From: JAPWJZ01 sp965279315
GTDB taxonomy: Bacteria; Pseudomonadota; Alphaproteobacteria; Micavibrionales; UBA2020
DNA length: 64,000 bases
Direction of reading: 5' to 3'
Assembly (NCBI GenBank): GCA_965279315.1
Contig: OZ257145.1
Location: 744,001 to 808,000, forward strand
Positions 33,520-42,376 of this stretch are shown here, in pieces. How positions within the stretch are numbered: position 1 is the first letter of the stretch; each line of letters opens with the position of its first letter. Below the pieces are notes generated by a model. The model was given only the letters and a program-made list of their open reading frames with translations. It searched no databases and was not told where the DNA came from. Both the position numbers and the translations under genes were made by a program.

Positions 33520-34610
33520 AGCGCCGCGAGGATTTTGTCGTCGAGCGGGGGATGGCTGAGAAGGCCTTTAATATCGTTATCGGCAAAGCCTACCGCCATC
33601 GGGCATTTCACGCCTTGCAGCACCGCGACATCATATACTTCGCCGATGCCGTCGATATGCAGCCATTCGACGCATTTGCCTGTTTCAAGGTCGATAACCT
33701 GCAGGCCGCAGACAGGATCAAGCTTCGCGTCGCGTAGTTTGCCGTCGAGGGGCAGGCCCTCGAAGTGCTGGTCGCGCGGTTTGGACAGGCCGACATAGGC
33801 ATATTTGCCGTGAAACGAAAGGCCGCGCAGGAAACCCGGCAGGAACGCGCGCGGCTGGAATTTTTTTGCCTTCACATCGACCGTGCCCAGTTCGCCGGTG
33901 CCGGAATTCAGCACCCAGAGCTGTCCGTTGTGCAGGCGCGGCGAATGCGGCATCGCCATGCCGTCGCAAACAATTTCGTTCGTCTGCACATCCATCACCA
34001 TGCCGCCGCCGGCACGGAAAGCGCGCCAGCCCTGCGCGGTGTCGCTGGGGCCGCATAGCGTGACATAGCGCGGCCTTCCATTTTCCATCGCAAGGCCGTT
34101 CAGGTGGCAGCGGTCTTCACCGACGATGCCGGAGATAAAGGGCGGTTTCCACACGGGAATAAAGCTGTCTTTGGGGCTGGTGGTGGCAAGGCAGTTGAAC
34201 ATCGTGTTCACGAAAATGATCTGTCCATCCGACAGCTGCCCTACGTCATGCGCGTCGAGCGCGCCGGTGTTATAGGTCGTGCGCGGGATGTAGCAGGCGT
34301 CATAGGTGCCATTCACCGTGTTGCCCTTGGGCAGTGCGTTTTCGAAACGCTGCATCTGGAAGTGCGTCGCCAGCAGCAGCGTGTTGCCCGTCACATGCAG
34401 CCCCATCGCCTTCTGGAACGTGCGGGCGTGGATCATCAGCTGGCCCTGCGGCGCGCGGCCGAGCAGGTAGAATTTTCCCGACTGATAGGATGTCAGCGCC
34501 AGCGATATGTCCAGCCTGCCCATGCTGTCGACAAAACCGTCGGACATGCTGAAGGAAATCTTTGCTGCGGGTTGTTCGGGTGCTGTGGCTTCGGCGGGGA
34601 CGGTCTGCAT
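33516..34610 (-). CDS. TIGR03032/DUF4915 family protein
   Basis: 364-residue beta-propeller-like protein of unknown function. Family phrases are clear: GQLMIHARTFQKAMGLHV, CYIPRTTYNTGALDAHDV, FVNTMFNCLATTS, WKPPFISGIVGEDRCHLNGL, SPRLHNGQLWVLNSGTGELG and GFLRGLSFHGKYAYVGLS. No signal peptide is seen. Members are often found near large surface or secreted proteins and sulfotransferases, and here it sits one gene from the RTX protein. Its stop overlaps the stop of the convergent GNAT-like gene. No ribosome site is obvious before ATG 34610. Confidence 0.85.
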   Translation of the reverse strand: MQTVPAEATAPEQPAAKISFSMSDGFVDSMGRLDISLALTSYQSGKFYLLGRAPQGQLMIHARTFQKAMGLHVTGNTLLLATHFQMQRFENALPKGNTVNGTYDACYIPRTTYNTGALDAHDVGQLSDGQIIFVNTMFNCLATTSPKDSFIPVWKPPFISGIVGEDRCHLNGLAMENGRPRYVTLCGPSDTAQGWRAFRAGGGMVMDVQTNEIVCDGMAMPHSPRLHNGQLWVLNSGTGELGTVDVKAKKFQPRAFLPGFLRGLSFHGKYAYVGLSKPRDQHFEGLPLDGKLRDAKLDPVCGLQVIDLETGKCVEWLHIDGIGEVYDVAVLQGVKCPMAVGFADNDIKGLLSHPPLDDKILAAL

Positions 34611-34671
34611 AAAGAGGGGCTTCCGGAAAAATGGATTCTGGCGAGATTATATGCAGGTTATCGGTGAAAGA

Positions 34672-35064
34672 CTAGCCGAGTCGTTTTTTGCGCGCTTCGT
34701 CGAAGCCATGCAGCCCCATATGCCATTGCAGCGCAACGACCATGCCCTTGACCGGCTGCAGCAACAGCCATGACAGTCCCACGGCGACCACCGGCCAGAC
34801 CAGCACATGGAATATATAAGGTGGCTCAAAGTGCTTTTCCGTGAACATCACCAGCGGCACAAGGATATGGCCCAGGATCAGGATGACGATATAGGCCGGA
34901 AAATCATCGGCGCGATGGTGGTGGAAATCTTCGGCGCAATTGGCGCAGCGGTCGGCCACTTTCAAATGCGCGCGGAAAATCTGGCCTTCGTTGCAGGCCG
35001 GGCACTTGCCATGCAGGCCGCGCATCAGCGATGTGGTGAGCGATTGGGGGGCGGGCATGGTCAT
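34672..35064 (-). CDS. DUF983 membrane protein
   Basis: 130 residues. It begins with a zinc-ribbon-like segment, GLHGKCPACNEGQIFRAHLKV...CANCAEDF, followed by two membrane helices (DFPAYIVILILGHILVPLVM and VLVWPVVAVGLSWLLLQPV). This is the DUF983 pattern seen in alphaproteobacteria, sometimes near cytochrome oxidase genes. ATG 35064 has an AGGAG site 7 bases upstream; the open frame further up lacks one. It is preceded by a perfect TATAAT. Function unknown. Confidence 0.87.
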   Translation of the reverse strand: MTMPAPQSLTTSLMRGLHGKCPACNEGQIFRAHLKVADRCANCAEDFHHHRADDFPAYIVILILGHILVPLVMFTEKHFEPPYIFHVLVWPVVAVGLSWLLLQPVKGMVVALQWHMGLHGFDEARKKRLG

Positions 35065-35083
35065 GACGCTTCTCCTGTCCCTT

Positions 35084-35089
35084 ATTATA
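35084..35089 (-). promoter_or_regulatory. Possible -10 element for DUF983
   Basis: Minus-strand TATAAT lies 20 bases before the DUF983 start and 8 bases before its AGGAG site region; no good -35 hexamer accompanies it. The upstream gene ends at a terminator, so a promoter in this gap is needed. Confidence 0.35.
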
Positions 35090-35140
35090 CAATGAACGCG
35101 CGTATAATTGACAGTCGATGCGGACGGCCTGTGGCGCATG

Positions 35141-35170
35141 AAAAAACCCCGGCTTGCGCAGGGGGCTTTT
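35141..35170 (-). terminator. Terminator after the PNPOx-family gene
   Basis: On the minus strand AAAAGCCCC pairs with GGGGTTTT (one bulged G), with a partly paired interior loop and a run of six T. It lies 22 bases after the stop at 35192. Confidence 0.68.
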
Positions 35171-35191
35171 CATTTATTGCTTTGGAAATCT

Positions 35192-35695
35192 TTACAAATC
35201 AACCTTGGCCGTTTCGCCGAGGTTAGGCTTCGCGCCCGTGACGGCGGAAACGAGCATTGCGCCCGTCGCCATGATGTTGTTCAGGCCATCCCACAGTTCG
35301 CCTTCATCGGGGGTGAAGGTGATGACGCGGATTTCGGGGTCGTTTTCGGAATCCCACCACGCCTTGTAGAACGGCGACCACAATTCCTTGATCAGGGCGC
35401 GATCATTGCCGACCACAGCGCGGCCGCGCAGCGAGATATATTTGTTGCCGCCGTTATCGGCAAAGCACAGCAGCACTTCCGGCGACTGCGCGATCTGGTT
35501 TTCTTTTTCCGACCCGGTTTTATCGAGGAAATAAATCGCATGGTTTTCGCGCTTCACATGCGCCGACATGGGACGCGATGCGTAACGGTTGCCGTCGCGC
35601 GTCACCAGCATGCAGGTGCGCATGTCTTCGGCCAGTTCCCAGATGCGTTCGATGCTTTCGCCCGCGGGTTTGGTGCGGTAATCGTTGTTAGCCAT
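35192..35695 (-). CDS. Pyridoxamine 5'-phosphate oxidase-family protein (general stress protein 26-like)
   Basis: 167-residue split-barrel flavin-binding protein. Family phrases: IERIWELAEDMRTCMLVTRD at the start, ASRPMSAHVKRENHAIYFLD, VLLCFADNGGNKYISLRGRA and WSPFYKAWWDSENDPEIRVI. Members such as Gsp26 bind FMN or FAD and are linked to stress, but are not PdxH enzymes. A perfect GGAGG site precedes ATG 35695. A terminator follows, so the gene is probably monocistronic or the end of a short transcript. Confidence 0.88.
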   Translation of the reverse strand: MANNDYRTKPAGESIERIWELAEDMRTCMLVTRDGNRYASRPMSAHVKRENHAIYFLDKTGSEKENQIAQSPEVLLCFADNGGNKYISLRGRAVVGNDRALIKELWSPFYKAWWDSENDPEIRVITFTPDEGELWDGLNNIMATGAMLVSAVTGAKPNLGETAKVDL

Positions 35696-35768
35696 GGTTT
35701 ATCCTCCGGCATGATTGAACGTGCTGATGGACAACCGCTGCGGCGGGATTCGAGTTCCGCCTGAATTT

Positions 35769-36713
35769 TTAATACATGCTGTGTTCGCGGGCGGGTTCGC
35801 GTTTTTGGCGGCGGCGGACGGTTTTTTTCGCCAGCACTTTCGTGTTTTCGATGATCGACAATGCCGCGCCATCGCTGAGTTTTTTAAAGATCGTCCCGCC
35901 GACGGCGGCAAGCGCCATCAGGACATAGGCGAAGTATCCCTTGTCCAGCTCGCCCTGCTGCGTTTTCAGCATCGACAGCGCCTGGCTCGCCTGGCTGAGT
36001 TCGGAAATCAGCACGCCTTTTTCGCGGGAAATGGCGGTTTTCTGCTTCACGTCACGCGCGGCAAAATAGCCGTCTTCCGCCATCTGGATCTGTTCCTTGA
36101 TTTCATCGATGGAGCGTTTCAGCAGCGCGATATCGGATTCAATCCCCGTCAGTTCCGATTTGGCGGCGGGCGCCTTGGCAGGAAACATCCAGTACCAGAA
36201 ACGGCCGAAGATGCCGGGCTGCGATGCGGCTGCCTGTTCCTCCGCCGTTTTGCGGCAAAGCGGGTCTGCGCTGCATTTCTTATCCAGCACGACGGGCACG
36301 GGTTCGGCGTCGCCGCTCTTGATCGCGTTGATACGTTCAATGCGCGGCTGGCGGTCGGAGATACGCTGGTTCACGCGGTCGATGCGGTATTCGAAGGCGG
36401 CCGCGTCTTTACGCTGCAGCATTTCCTGTTCCTGGCGTTCGCGTTCCTGCTCCGCCTGATAGCCGCGCGCCGCGCCCTGCACGCAGGCCTCTTTCGCGAC
36501 CGTGCCGCCGCCCTGTGCGGTTGCACTGAGCGTGCCTTCGACGCAGCCCGCCATTGCGGCGGTCGTTTTGCGGTCGGTCTTCTTTTTCTTTTTGCCGCTG
36601 AAGAAATCCTTCACGGAATCAATCGGCCCTGCGGTGACGGGCGCGGCATGGGTGAAGGTGAGGCACAGGAGTAGGGAAAAAATGAGTCCCGATTTTAAAA
36701 ACGCGCTGCGCAT
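35769..36713 (-). CDS. Exported coiled-coil protein with C-terminal membrane anchor
   Basis: 314 residues. A signal peptide (SGLIFSLLLCLTFTHAAPVTA) is followed by a very basic stretch KKKKKTDRK, a Glu/Gln/Arg-rich coiled coil (QAEQERERQEQEMLQRKDAA), a four-Cys region, a second coiled coil (about 195-255) and a hydrophobic helix near the end (YFAYVLMALAAVGGTIF) with a basic tail. It may span from periplasm to membrane. No family was recognised. Location between the PNPOx gene and tRNA-Gly gives no functional hint. Confidence 0.68.
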   Translation of the reverse strand: MRSAFLKSGLIFSLLLCLTFTHAAPVTAGPIDSVKDFFSGKKKKKTDRKTTAAMAGCVEGTLSATAQGGGTVAKEACVQGAARGYQAEQERERQEQEMLQRKDAAAFEYRIDRVNQRISDRQPRIERINAIKSGDAEPVPVVLDKKCSADPLCRKTAEEQAAASQPGIFGRFWYWMFPAKAPAAKSELTGIESDIALLKRSIDEIKEQIQMAEDGYFAARDVKQKTAISREKGVLISELSQASQALSMLKTQQGELDKGYFAYVLMALAAVGGTIFKKLSDGAALSIIENTKVLAKKTVRRRQKREPAREHSMY

Positions 36714-36855
36714 GATGCTGCCCCGAGATAAATGCCCAATAAAAATGCCTGCCGGTCAATATCCGGCATTTTCCACATTAACGTGATTCGTGGCAAGCGA
36801 TAGCATGCGCAAGCTTGATAAAATTCAGCATTTTAACGGCGATTTTGGGAGAAAA

Positions 36856-36930
<75 letters not shown>

Positions 36931-37060
36931 ATATGCGCAAAAGAATCTATCTGCGCGGGTACCCATGAGAAATATGGGATTTGGGCAGGTTTGTCAAGAA
37001 ATCCAAACCAGATTAATTCTGCTAATTTAACAATTTAAATCAGGTATTTAACGCATAAGG

Positions 37061-37095
37061 AAAAACCCGCCCTCGTTTCCGGGGGCGGGTTTTCT
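37061..37095 (-). terminator. Terminator after the fadA-fadN operon
   Basis: On the minus strand AAAACCCGCCC pairs with GGGCGGGTTTT around a short GA-rich loop, followed by further T. It lies 26 bases after the stop at 37121. Confidence 0.88.
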
Positions 37096-37120
37096 GAAGT
37101 TTTCGTTTTAAAAACGCGGA

Positions 37121-39784
37121 TTAAGGCGTTTTCTTGGGCGGGGTCACGTTCGGCCAGTTGACCTTCGCCTTGGTATCACGCTCCAGCGCGGTCGTGTTGT
37201 CGTTGACCGCCTTATGCGTGAGCTTGTTAAACACGCCCCGGATCGGGTTGGTGATCGCGCGGGCGATGAAGCCCGGGCGGTCTGCATCTTCGCGCAGCTT
37301 TTGGGCGGTCTGGCCCTTCAGCGGCGCCTCACGCAACGGGCGGCCGGTTTTAAGCATCGTTTCAATCCGCGCCATGGTGCGCTTGTCATGCACGAGTTCC
37401 ATGAAATGCTTGCGTTCCAGTTCGCGCAGGTAATCCTGCGTAACCACAACGCCGGGACCTGCAAGGTCGCCACCCGTCAGCACTTTGCCGACCTTGTCGG
37501 ACACAATCACGTCATACGACGTGGCCGAGCCCTTCAGGAAGAAGCCGTCCACCGCCATCGACAATGCAGCAGCACCCGATGCACCGGGCAGCGTCATGTT
37601 GAACGGCACTTCCGGCTTGAAGTCGACGCTGAGTTCCAGCGCCTTTTTCTTCGCATCGGCCAGCAGGCGCGATTTGTTCATCGTCACGCTGTCGCTTTCA
37701 CGCAAGTAACCAAGATCTTTTGCTTCGAAGGCCGAGAGGCCGACTTTCGCGGTCGAGATGGTTTCGAACACCGCGCCGACAGCCGGCATCGGGCCGCCCG
37801 GCAGGCGTTTGTTCTGTTTCGCGCGCGTCATCAGCTCGGTCGAGCCGCCCCAGGCGGGGAGCAGGCCGACGCCGACTTCGACGAGGCCCGGATAGGTTTC
37901 GGCATGCGCCTGCACGTGATGGCTGTGCAGCAAAATTTCGCAGCCGCCGCCCAGCGCCTTGCCGGCGGGAGCGGAGACAACCGGGAATTTGGCGTATTTG
38001 AGGCGTTTGTAGGTATCCTGCCCCATCTTCACCATTTTCTCGACCAGCCAGTATTGCTTGGCTTTTGCGGCATAGAGCGCAACGCCGATATTCGCGCCGA
38101 CGGAGAAATCATCCGCTTCGTTGTGGATGACCAGCGCCTTGAACTTGCCACCCGGCTTGCTGCCGTTTTCGATGATGTCCGCCGCCTTGTTCATCATGCC
38201 GAGCGACATGAAGTCGAGCGAGTTCATTTTCGAATGGAATTCGAGGCACATGACGCCGTCGCCGATATCCCACAGCGATGCCGACATGTTCTTCGCGACC
38301 AGATTTTTCTTGTCGCGCTTCACGTCGGAGAGCAGCAGGACGCCTTCGGGGCGTTTGACTTCCACATACTCGCCGTCCTTGTTGAGCATGTTGAGTTTAT
38401 TGTCGATGTTTTTGTAGAACGTCTTGCCGGCTGCTTTTTTCAGCAGTTCGGGCACGGCCTCGCCGTCTTTTTCAAGGCGCTTGATCAGGTAATCGGTGCC
38501 CAGTTTGTCGATCATTTCAAAGGGGCCGTATTTCCAGTTATAGCCCAGCTTCATGCCCTGATCGACGTCATGGATCGAGCCCGCGACGGTATGCGCGTGG
38601 TTCAGCGAATAGACGAGCGTCTGCTTGATCACCGACCATGCATATTCGCCGTATTTGTCGTCATGCTCGACCAGTGCCTTCAGGCCGCCTTTTTTCGAGG
38701 CATTCAGGATTTCCAGCTCGATCGGCTTCTGGCGGTCAGCGCCGCCCTCTTTCTTTTTCGAGAAGAGTTTCAGCGGGGCAGAAAGCACGCGGCCGATGGC
38801 TGTCGATGCTTTTGCGAAAGTCGATTTCGCAGGCACAACCTTGTTTTTAGGGTGCAGTGCGCCGGTTTCGAGGTCGACCGCGAAGTCGTTCTTGTTTTCA
38901 TCGCGGCGATAGAAACCGCCCTTGCCTTTGCGGCCCGTATAGCCTTCCTTGATCATGGTATCGATCACGGGATGCGTGCGGTTTGCCTTCACATACGCAT
39001 CTTCTGCGGGCAGCGAGCCCATCAGGGATTTGGAAATATGGGGCATCAGGTCGAGGCCGACGAGGTCGACAAGGCCGAAGATGCCGGTTTTCGGCACGCC
39101 CATCGGCTTGCCGACGATCGCATCCGCTTCTTCCACGGAAATCTTGCGCGCAATCGCTTCGTTGATCGCGCTTTGGATCCAGAACGTGCCGATGCGGTTC
39201 GCGATGAAGCCGGGAGTGTCGTTGCAATGCACGACGCCCTTGCCCAGTTTTTCATCGAGGAAGCGGGTCAGGTCGGCCACCATCGCGGGATCGTTGTGTT
39301 CCGACGTCACCAGTTCCAGCAGCGGCATGTAGCGCGGCGGGTTGAAGAAGTGCGTGATGACGAAATCTTTTTTCAAGGCATCCGACTGGTCGGCGATCAG
39401 GTCTTTCAGCGGGATCGTCGAGGTGTTGGAGGCGACGATGGAGCCGGGTTTGCGGTTTGCGTCGATTTTCTTGAAGATGTCGGATTTCACCTTCGGGTCC
39501 TCGAAGACGGCCTCGATGATGATATCGACGTCTTTCAGACGGTCCATGTTGTCTTCGGTGTTGCCGGGGCGGATCTTGCGCGCGTTTTTCTTGTGCATCA
39601 GGGGCGCAGGATTCGTCTTCAGCAGTTTTTCGACCGCGCCTTCGGCGATCGCCGTGCGGTTCGCCGGGTTTTTCGGGTCAACGCGGTCGAGCAGTTCGAC
39701 TTCGTAACCGGCATTGGCGAGGTGGGCGGCAATGCCGGCCCCCATGACGCCCGCGCCGATGACCGCTGCTTTTTTAATAGCCAT
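37121..39784 (-). CDS. 3-hydroxyacyl-CoA dehydrogenase / enoyl-CoA hydratase fusion (FadN-type)
   Basis: Beta-oxidation protein of 887 residues. The N-terminal HAD domain has the NAD motif GAGVMGAGIAAHLANAG (about 10-26), SNTSTIPL, THFFNPPRYMPLLELV and PGFIANRIG. The C-terminal crotonase domain (about 510-720) has SVGANIGVALYAAKAKQ, GGGCEILLHSHHVQAHAETY and GLVEVGVGLLPAWGG with the catalytic Glu. The order is HAD first, as in Bacillus FadN, not hydratase first as in E. coli FadB. A Lys-rich insert (around 320-350) and a roughly 70-residue C-terminal extension make it longer than usual. It follows the thiolase gene by 44 bases; together they form the cycle's last three steps. Confidence 0.93.
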   Translation of the reverse strand: MAIKKAAVIGAGVMGAGIAAHLANAGYEVELLDRVDPKNPANRTAIAEGAVEKLLKTNPAPLMHKKNARKIRPGNTEDNMDRLKDVDIIIEAVFEDPKVKSDIFKKIDANRKPGSIVASNTSTIPLKDLIADQSDALKKDFVITHFFNPPRYMPLLELVTSEHNDPAMVADLTRFLDEKLGKGVVHCNDTPGFIANRIGTFWIQSAINEAIARKISVEEADAIVGKPMGVPKTGIFGLVDLVGLDLMPHISKSLMGSLPAEDAYVKANRTHPVIDTMIKEGYTGRKGKGGFYRRDENKNDFAVDLETGALHPKNKVVPAKSTFAKASTAIGRVLSAPLKLFSKKKEGGADRQKPIELEILNASKKGGLKALVEHDDKYGEYAWSVIKQTLVYSLNHAHTVAGSIHDVDQGMKLGYNWKYGPFEMIDKLGTDYLIKRLEKDGEAVPELLKKAAGKTFYKNIDNKLNMLNKDGEYVEVKRPEGVLLLSDVKRDKKNLVAKNMSASLWDIGDGVMCLEFHSKMNSLDFMSLGMMNKAADIIENGSKPGGKFKALVIHNEADDFSVGANIGVALYAAKAKQYWLVEKMVKMGQDTYKRLKYAKFPVVSAPAGKALGGGCEILLHSHHVQAHAETYPGLVEVGVGLLPAWGGSTELMTRAKQNKRLPGGPMPAVGAVFETISTAKVGLSAFEAKDLGYLRESDSVTMNKSRLLADAKKKALELSVDFKPEVPFNMTLPGASGAAALSMAVDGFFLKGSATSYDVIVSDKVGKVLTGGDLAGPGVVVTQDYLRELERKHFMELVHDKRTMARIETMLKTGRPLREAPLKGQTAQKLREDADRPGFIARAITNPIRGVFNKLTHKAVNDNTTALERDTKAKVNWPNVTPPKKTP

Positions 39785-39828
39785 GTCAGTTTCCTTTCAG
39801 AGGAAAATAAGAAATCAGGGTTCGCCTT

Positions 39829-41004
39829 TTAGGGTTTGGGGGCGGCGGGCGTGTATTTTTTCAACACGGTCGTGATGCCCTGCCCTGCGCCGATGCACTG
39901 GGTGGAGATCGCGTAGTCGCCGTCCTTGCCGTTATCATGCAGCAGTTGCGCGGCCTTGCCGGTGATGCGCGCGCCGGTTGCGCCCAGCGGGTGACCAAGG
40001 GCGATAGCGCCGCCATGCACGTTCAGTTTTTCTTCCGAAATGCCAAGCTCGCGCTGGCAGGCGACCGACTGGCTGGCGAAGGCTTCGTTCATCTCGACGA
40101 ATTTCACCTGGCTCATGTCGATGCCGGCTTTCGCCATTGCTTTTTGCGTCGCCGGGATTGGGCCGAGGCCCATGACTTCGGGGTCAAGGCCGACAACCGC
40201 GAAGGATTTCACTTCGGCCAGGATTTCGAGGCCGTGCTTCAACGCGAATTCTTCGGAGCAGACAAGGACCGCCGCCGCGCCATCGGTGATGGGCGATGCA
40301 GTTGCTGCCGTGACCGTGCCTTCGCGCAGAAAGGCGGGCTTCAGTTTCGCGAGGCCTTCAGCAGTCGATTCAGGACGGGGGCAGCCGTCTTCGGAAACGA
40401 TCAGGCCCTTCGGCGTCTTGATGTTGACGATTTCGCCATCGGTCAGGCCGGCCTTTTTCGCGGCGGCGGCCTTGAACTGCGATTTCAGGGAGAATTCTTC
40501 CTGTTCTGCACGCGTCACGTTTTTGCGTGCGGCGACGTTTTCCGCCGTTTCGCCCATGCCCATATAGGCGCCGGGGACGTTTTTATACAGCTCGGGGTTC
40601 GGGGACGGGTTGAAGCCGCCCATCGGCACGCGCGTCATGCTTTCAACGCCGGCCGCGATAACCGCATCCGCCATGCCCATCGAGATCGCGCCGGCCGCGT
40701 CATGGATGGCCTGCATGCTTGACCCGCAGAAACGGTTGATCGTCACGCCGCCGATTTCGGTGGGCAGGCCTGCCTGCAGCACCACGAGGCGCGCCATGTT
40801 GAGGCCCTGTTCGCCTTCCGGCATTGCGCAGCCGAGTTTCAGGTCATCGATCAGCTTGGGATCGACGCCGGTTTTTGCGATCAGGCCGGAAACGGTCTGT
40901 GCCATCAGGTCATCCGCGCGCACACCGGCAAGCTCGCCCTTGTTGGCGGGCGTGAAGGGAGAGCGGACGTAACCTGCGATTACAACTTTTTTAGATTCAG
41001 TCAT
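39829..41004 (-). CDS. fadA: Acetyl-CoA C-acyltransferase (thiolase, FadA-type)
   Basis: 391-residue thiolase that cleaves 3-ketoacyl-CoA. The first catalytic Cys is in NRFCGSSMQAIHDAAGAIS, the His in GGAIALGHPLGATGAR, and the second Cys in STQCIGAGQGITTVL. EMNEAFASQS is also typical. ATG 41004 has a GAGG site 8 bases upstream; ATG 41010 is too close to it. It is first in the fadA-fadN operon. An 8-bp inverted repeat at 41158-41176 may be its operator. The protein ends in an extra YTPAAPKP tail after the normal thiolase C-terminus. Confidence 0.95.
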   Translation of the reverse strand: MTESKKVVIAGYVRSPFTPANKGELAGVRADDLMAQTVSGLIAKTGVDPKLIDDLKLGCAMPEGEQGLNMARLVVLQAGLPTEIGGVTINRFCGSSMQAIHDAAGAISMGMADAVIAAGVESMTRVPMGGFNPSPNPELYKNVPGAYMGMGETAENVAARKNVTRAEQEEFSLKSQFKAAAAKKAGLTDGEIVNIKTPKGLIVSEDGCPRPESTAEGLAKLKPAFLREGTVTAATASPITDGAAAVLVCSEEFALKHGLEILAEVKSFAVVGLDPEVMGLGPIPATQKAMAKAGIDMSQVKFVEMNEAFASQSVACQRELGISEEKLNVHGGAIALGHPLGATGARITGKAAQLLHDNGKDGDYAISTQCIGAGQGITTVLKKYTPAAPKP

Positions 41005-41157
41005 TTCCATGGCCTCGTTTGTTAAAACGCGTTGAATTTGGCCACACCCCCGATACAGCGTTTTGCTTCTGGTTTGACCCAAAATGCAGTCGCCTTTTTT
41101 TGTATCCGTGGAGTATGAAACAATGAGTCCTTGCCGTAAAGCTGCAAAAGGGCAAAG

Positions 41158-41176
41158 GCGTAAAGATTCTTTACGC
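41158..41176. promoter_or_regulatory. Candidate operator upstream of fadA
   Basis: GCGTAAAG and CTTTACGC form a perfect 8-bp inverted repeat around ATT, a size typical of dimeric regulators. A further half-site-like CCGTAAAG lies at 41134-41141. It is about 155 bases before the fadA start. No regulator gene is adjacent. Confidence 0.4.
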
Positions 41177-41191
41177 GCGGAATACAAAGCA

Positions 41192-41223
41192 ATTCGGCGG
41201 ATATGTTTTCATATCCGCCGAAT
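41192..41223 (-). terminator. Hairpin after terC, terminator-like
   Basis: 13-bp perfect stem ATTCGGCGGATAT / ATATCCGCCGAAT with a 6-base loop, 29 bases downstream of the terC stop. The T run after it on the minus strand is poor (TGCTTTG), so termination may be partial. Confidence 0.6.
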
Positions 41224-41252
41224 AATATTTCAATGCTTATGAATATTGAAGC

Positions 41253-42338
41253 CTAGTGCTTTTTCTTCGCGGCGATTTTCTTGGCCGCCTTCGCGTCCGG
41301 GCTTTCTTCGGTCTTGGTCTTGATGAAGGAAAAGACACCACCCGCGATCAGCGTGCCGACGGTCAGCAGCAGCGAGACCCAAGGCGGCATATGGAAGCCA
41401 TAGCCGGCGATGGTCGCCGCCAGTTCCGGGTGCGAGCCCTGCAGGAAGCCTGCGATTTCCGCCGGACCTTTGTCGATAAGCACTTTCAGGCCGATGAAAA
41501 CGAGTACCAGCGACAGCGCGAATTTCAGGTACTGGAAACGGTCCAGCATCGCGGAGAGCGCGAAATAGAGTGCGCGCAGGCCCATGATGGCGAACAGGTT
41601 GCTGGTATAGACGATGAAGGGGTCTTGGGTGATTGCCAAAATCGCGGGGATGGAATCGACCGCGAAAATGACGTCCACGACCTCGACAACGCACAGCGCC
41701 AGCAGCAGCGGTGTTGCGAACAGCACCATCTTGCCGGCCTTGTCCTTTTTACGGACGGTGAAATCATGGCCGTGGTATTCGTCGGTGACGCGGAGGTTTT
41801 TCTTGAAGAACTTCACGACCTTGTTTTTCGACAGGTCATGTTCATCGTCGCCGTCATCCATCAGCAGCATTTTCGCGCCGGTATAGACAAGGAACAGCGC
41901 GAACAGCAGCAGTACCCATTCGAATTCCTGCACGATCGCGGAACCTGCGCCGATCATCAACCCGCGCATCACGATCACGCCCATGATGCCCCAGAACAGC
42001 ACGCGGTGCTGGTATTGCTTGGGCACGGCGAAATAGCTGAGGACAAGCGAGATGACGAAAATGTTGTCCATCGACAGCGAAAGTTCGACCAGGTAACCGG
42101 TCACGAACAGCCCGGCATTCACCGCGCCGCCCGTGGGCAGCATCCAGATAAAGCCGCCGAAGCAGAGCGCGAGGAAACCGTAAAGCGCCGACAGGCGCAG
42201 GCTTTCTTTCGCGCCGAACACATGGTCCTTTTTATTGACGACGTTCAGGTCGAAGACCAGCACGCCCAGGAACACCGCAAAGAAAACGCCCCATACCCAA
42301 AGAGGTTGGCTGCCGAGAAAGGAAAGGTCGTTTTCCAT
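41253..42338 (-). CDS. TerC family integral membrane protein (Alx-like)
   Basis: 361 residues with about nine membrane helices. Diagnostic TerC phrases with paired acidic residues: VELSLSMDNIFVISLVLSYF and EVVDVIFAVDSIPAILAIT. TerC/Alx proteins export manganese or other divalent metals and respond to pH or metal stress. A charged cytoplasmic loop lies between helices (DDGDDEHDLSKNKVVKFFKK). The tail is Lys-rich (KKIAAKKKH). An AAGGAC site precedes ATG 42338. It lies 38 bases after a small membrane protein gene on the same strand, possibly an operon. No upstream riboswitch fits in that gap. Confidence 0.93.
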   Translation of the reverse strand: MENDLSFLGSQPLWVWGVFFAVFLGVLVFDLNVVNKKDHVFGAKESLRLSALYGFLALCFGGFIWMLPTGGAVNAGLFVTGYLVELSLSMDNIFVISLVLSYFAVPKQYQHRVLFWGIMGVIVMRGLMIGAGSAIVQEFEWVLLLFALFLVYTGAKMLLMDDGDDEHDLSKNKVVKFFKKNLRVTDEYHGHDFTVRKKDKAGKMVLFATPLLLALCVVEVVDVIFAVDSIPAILAITQDPFIVYTSNLFAIMGLRALYFALSAMLDRFQYLKFALSLVLVFIGLKVLIDKGPAEIAGFLQGSHPELAATIAGYGFHMPPWVSLLLTVGTLIAGGVFSFIKTKTEESPDAKAAKKIAAKKKH

Positions 42339-42376
42339 TTACTGTCCTTGAAAATATGGATTGGAGGGAGCGTCGT

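Noticed and set aside
37214..39832. 872-codon open frame on the plus strand opposite the FadN-type gene
   Set aside because: Antisense shadow of a gene with clear domains; composition is His/Arg/Phe-rich as expected for a reversed GC-rich gene. The same holds for long frames opposite the GGDEF/EAL gene (9758-11428), rpsA (14728-16560) and the RTX gene (31303-32778).
41011..41187. N-terminal extension of the thiolase from 41187
   Set aside because: No ribosome site and a composition unlike thiolases; ATG 41004 has a good site and gives the normal N-terminus.
42339..42376. yybP-ykoY manganese riboswitch before terC
   Set aside because: The gap to the upstream gene is only 38 bases, too short for the aptamer.
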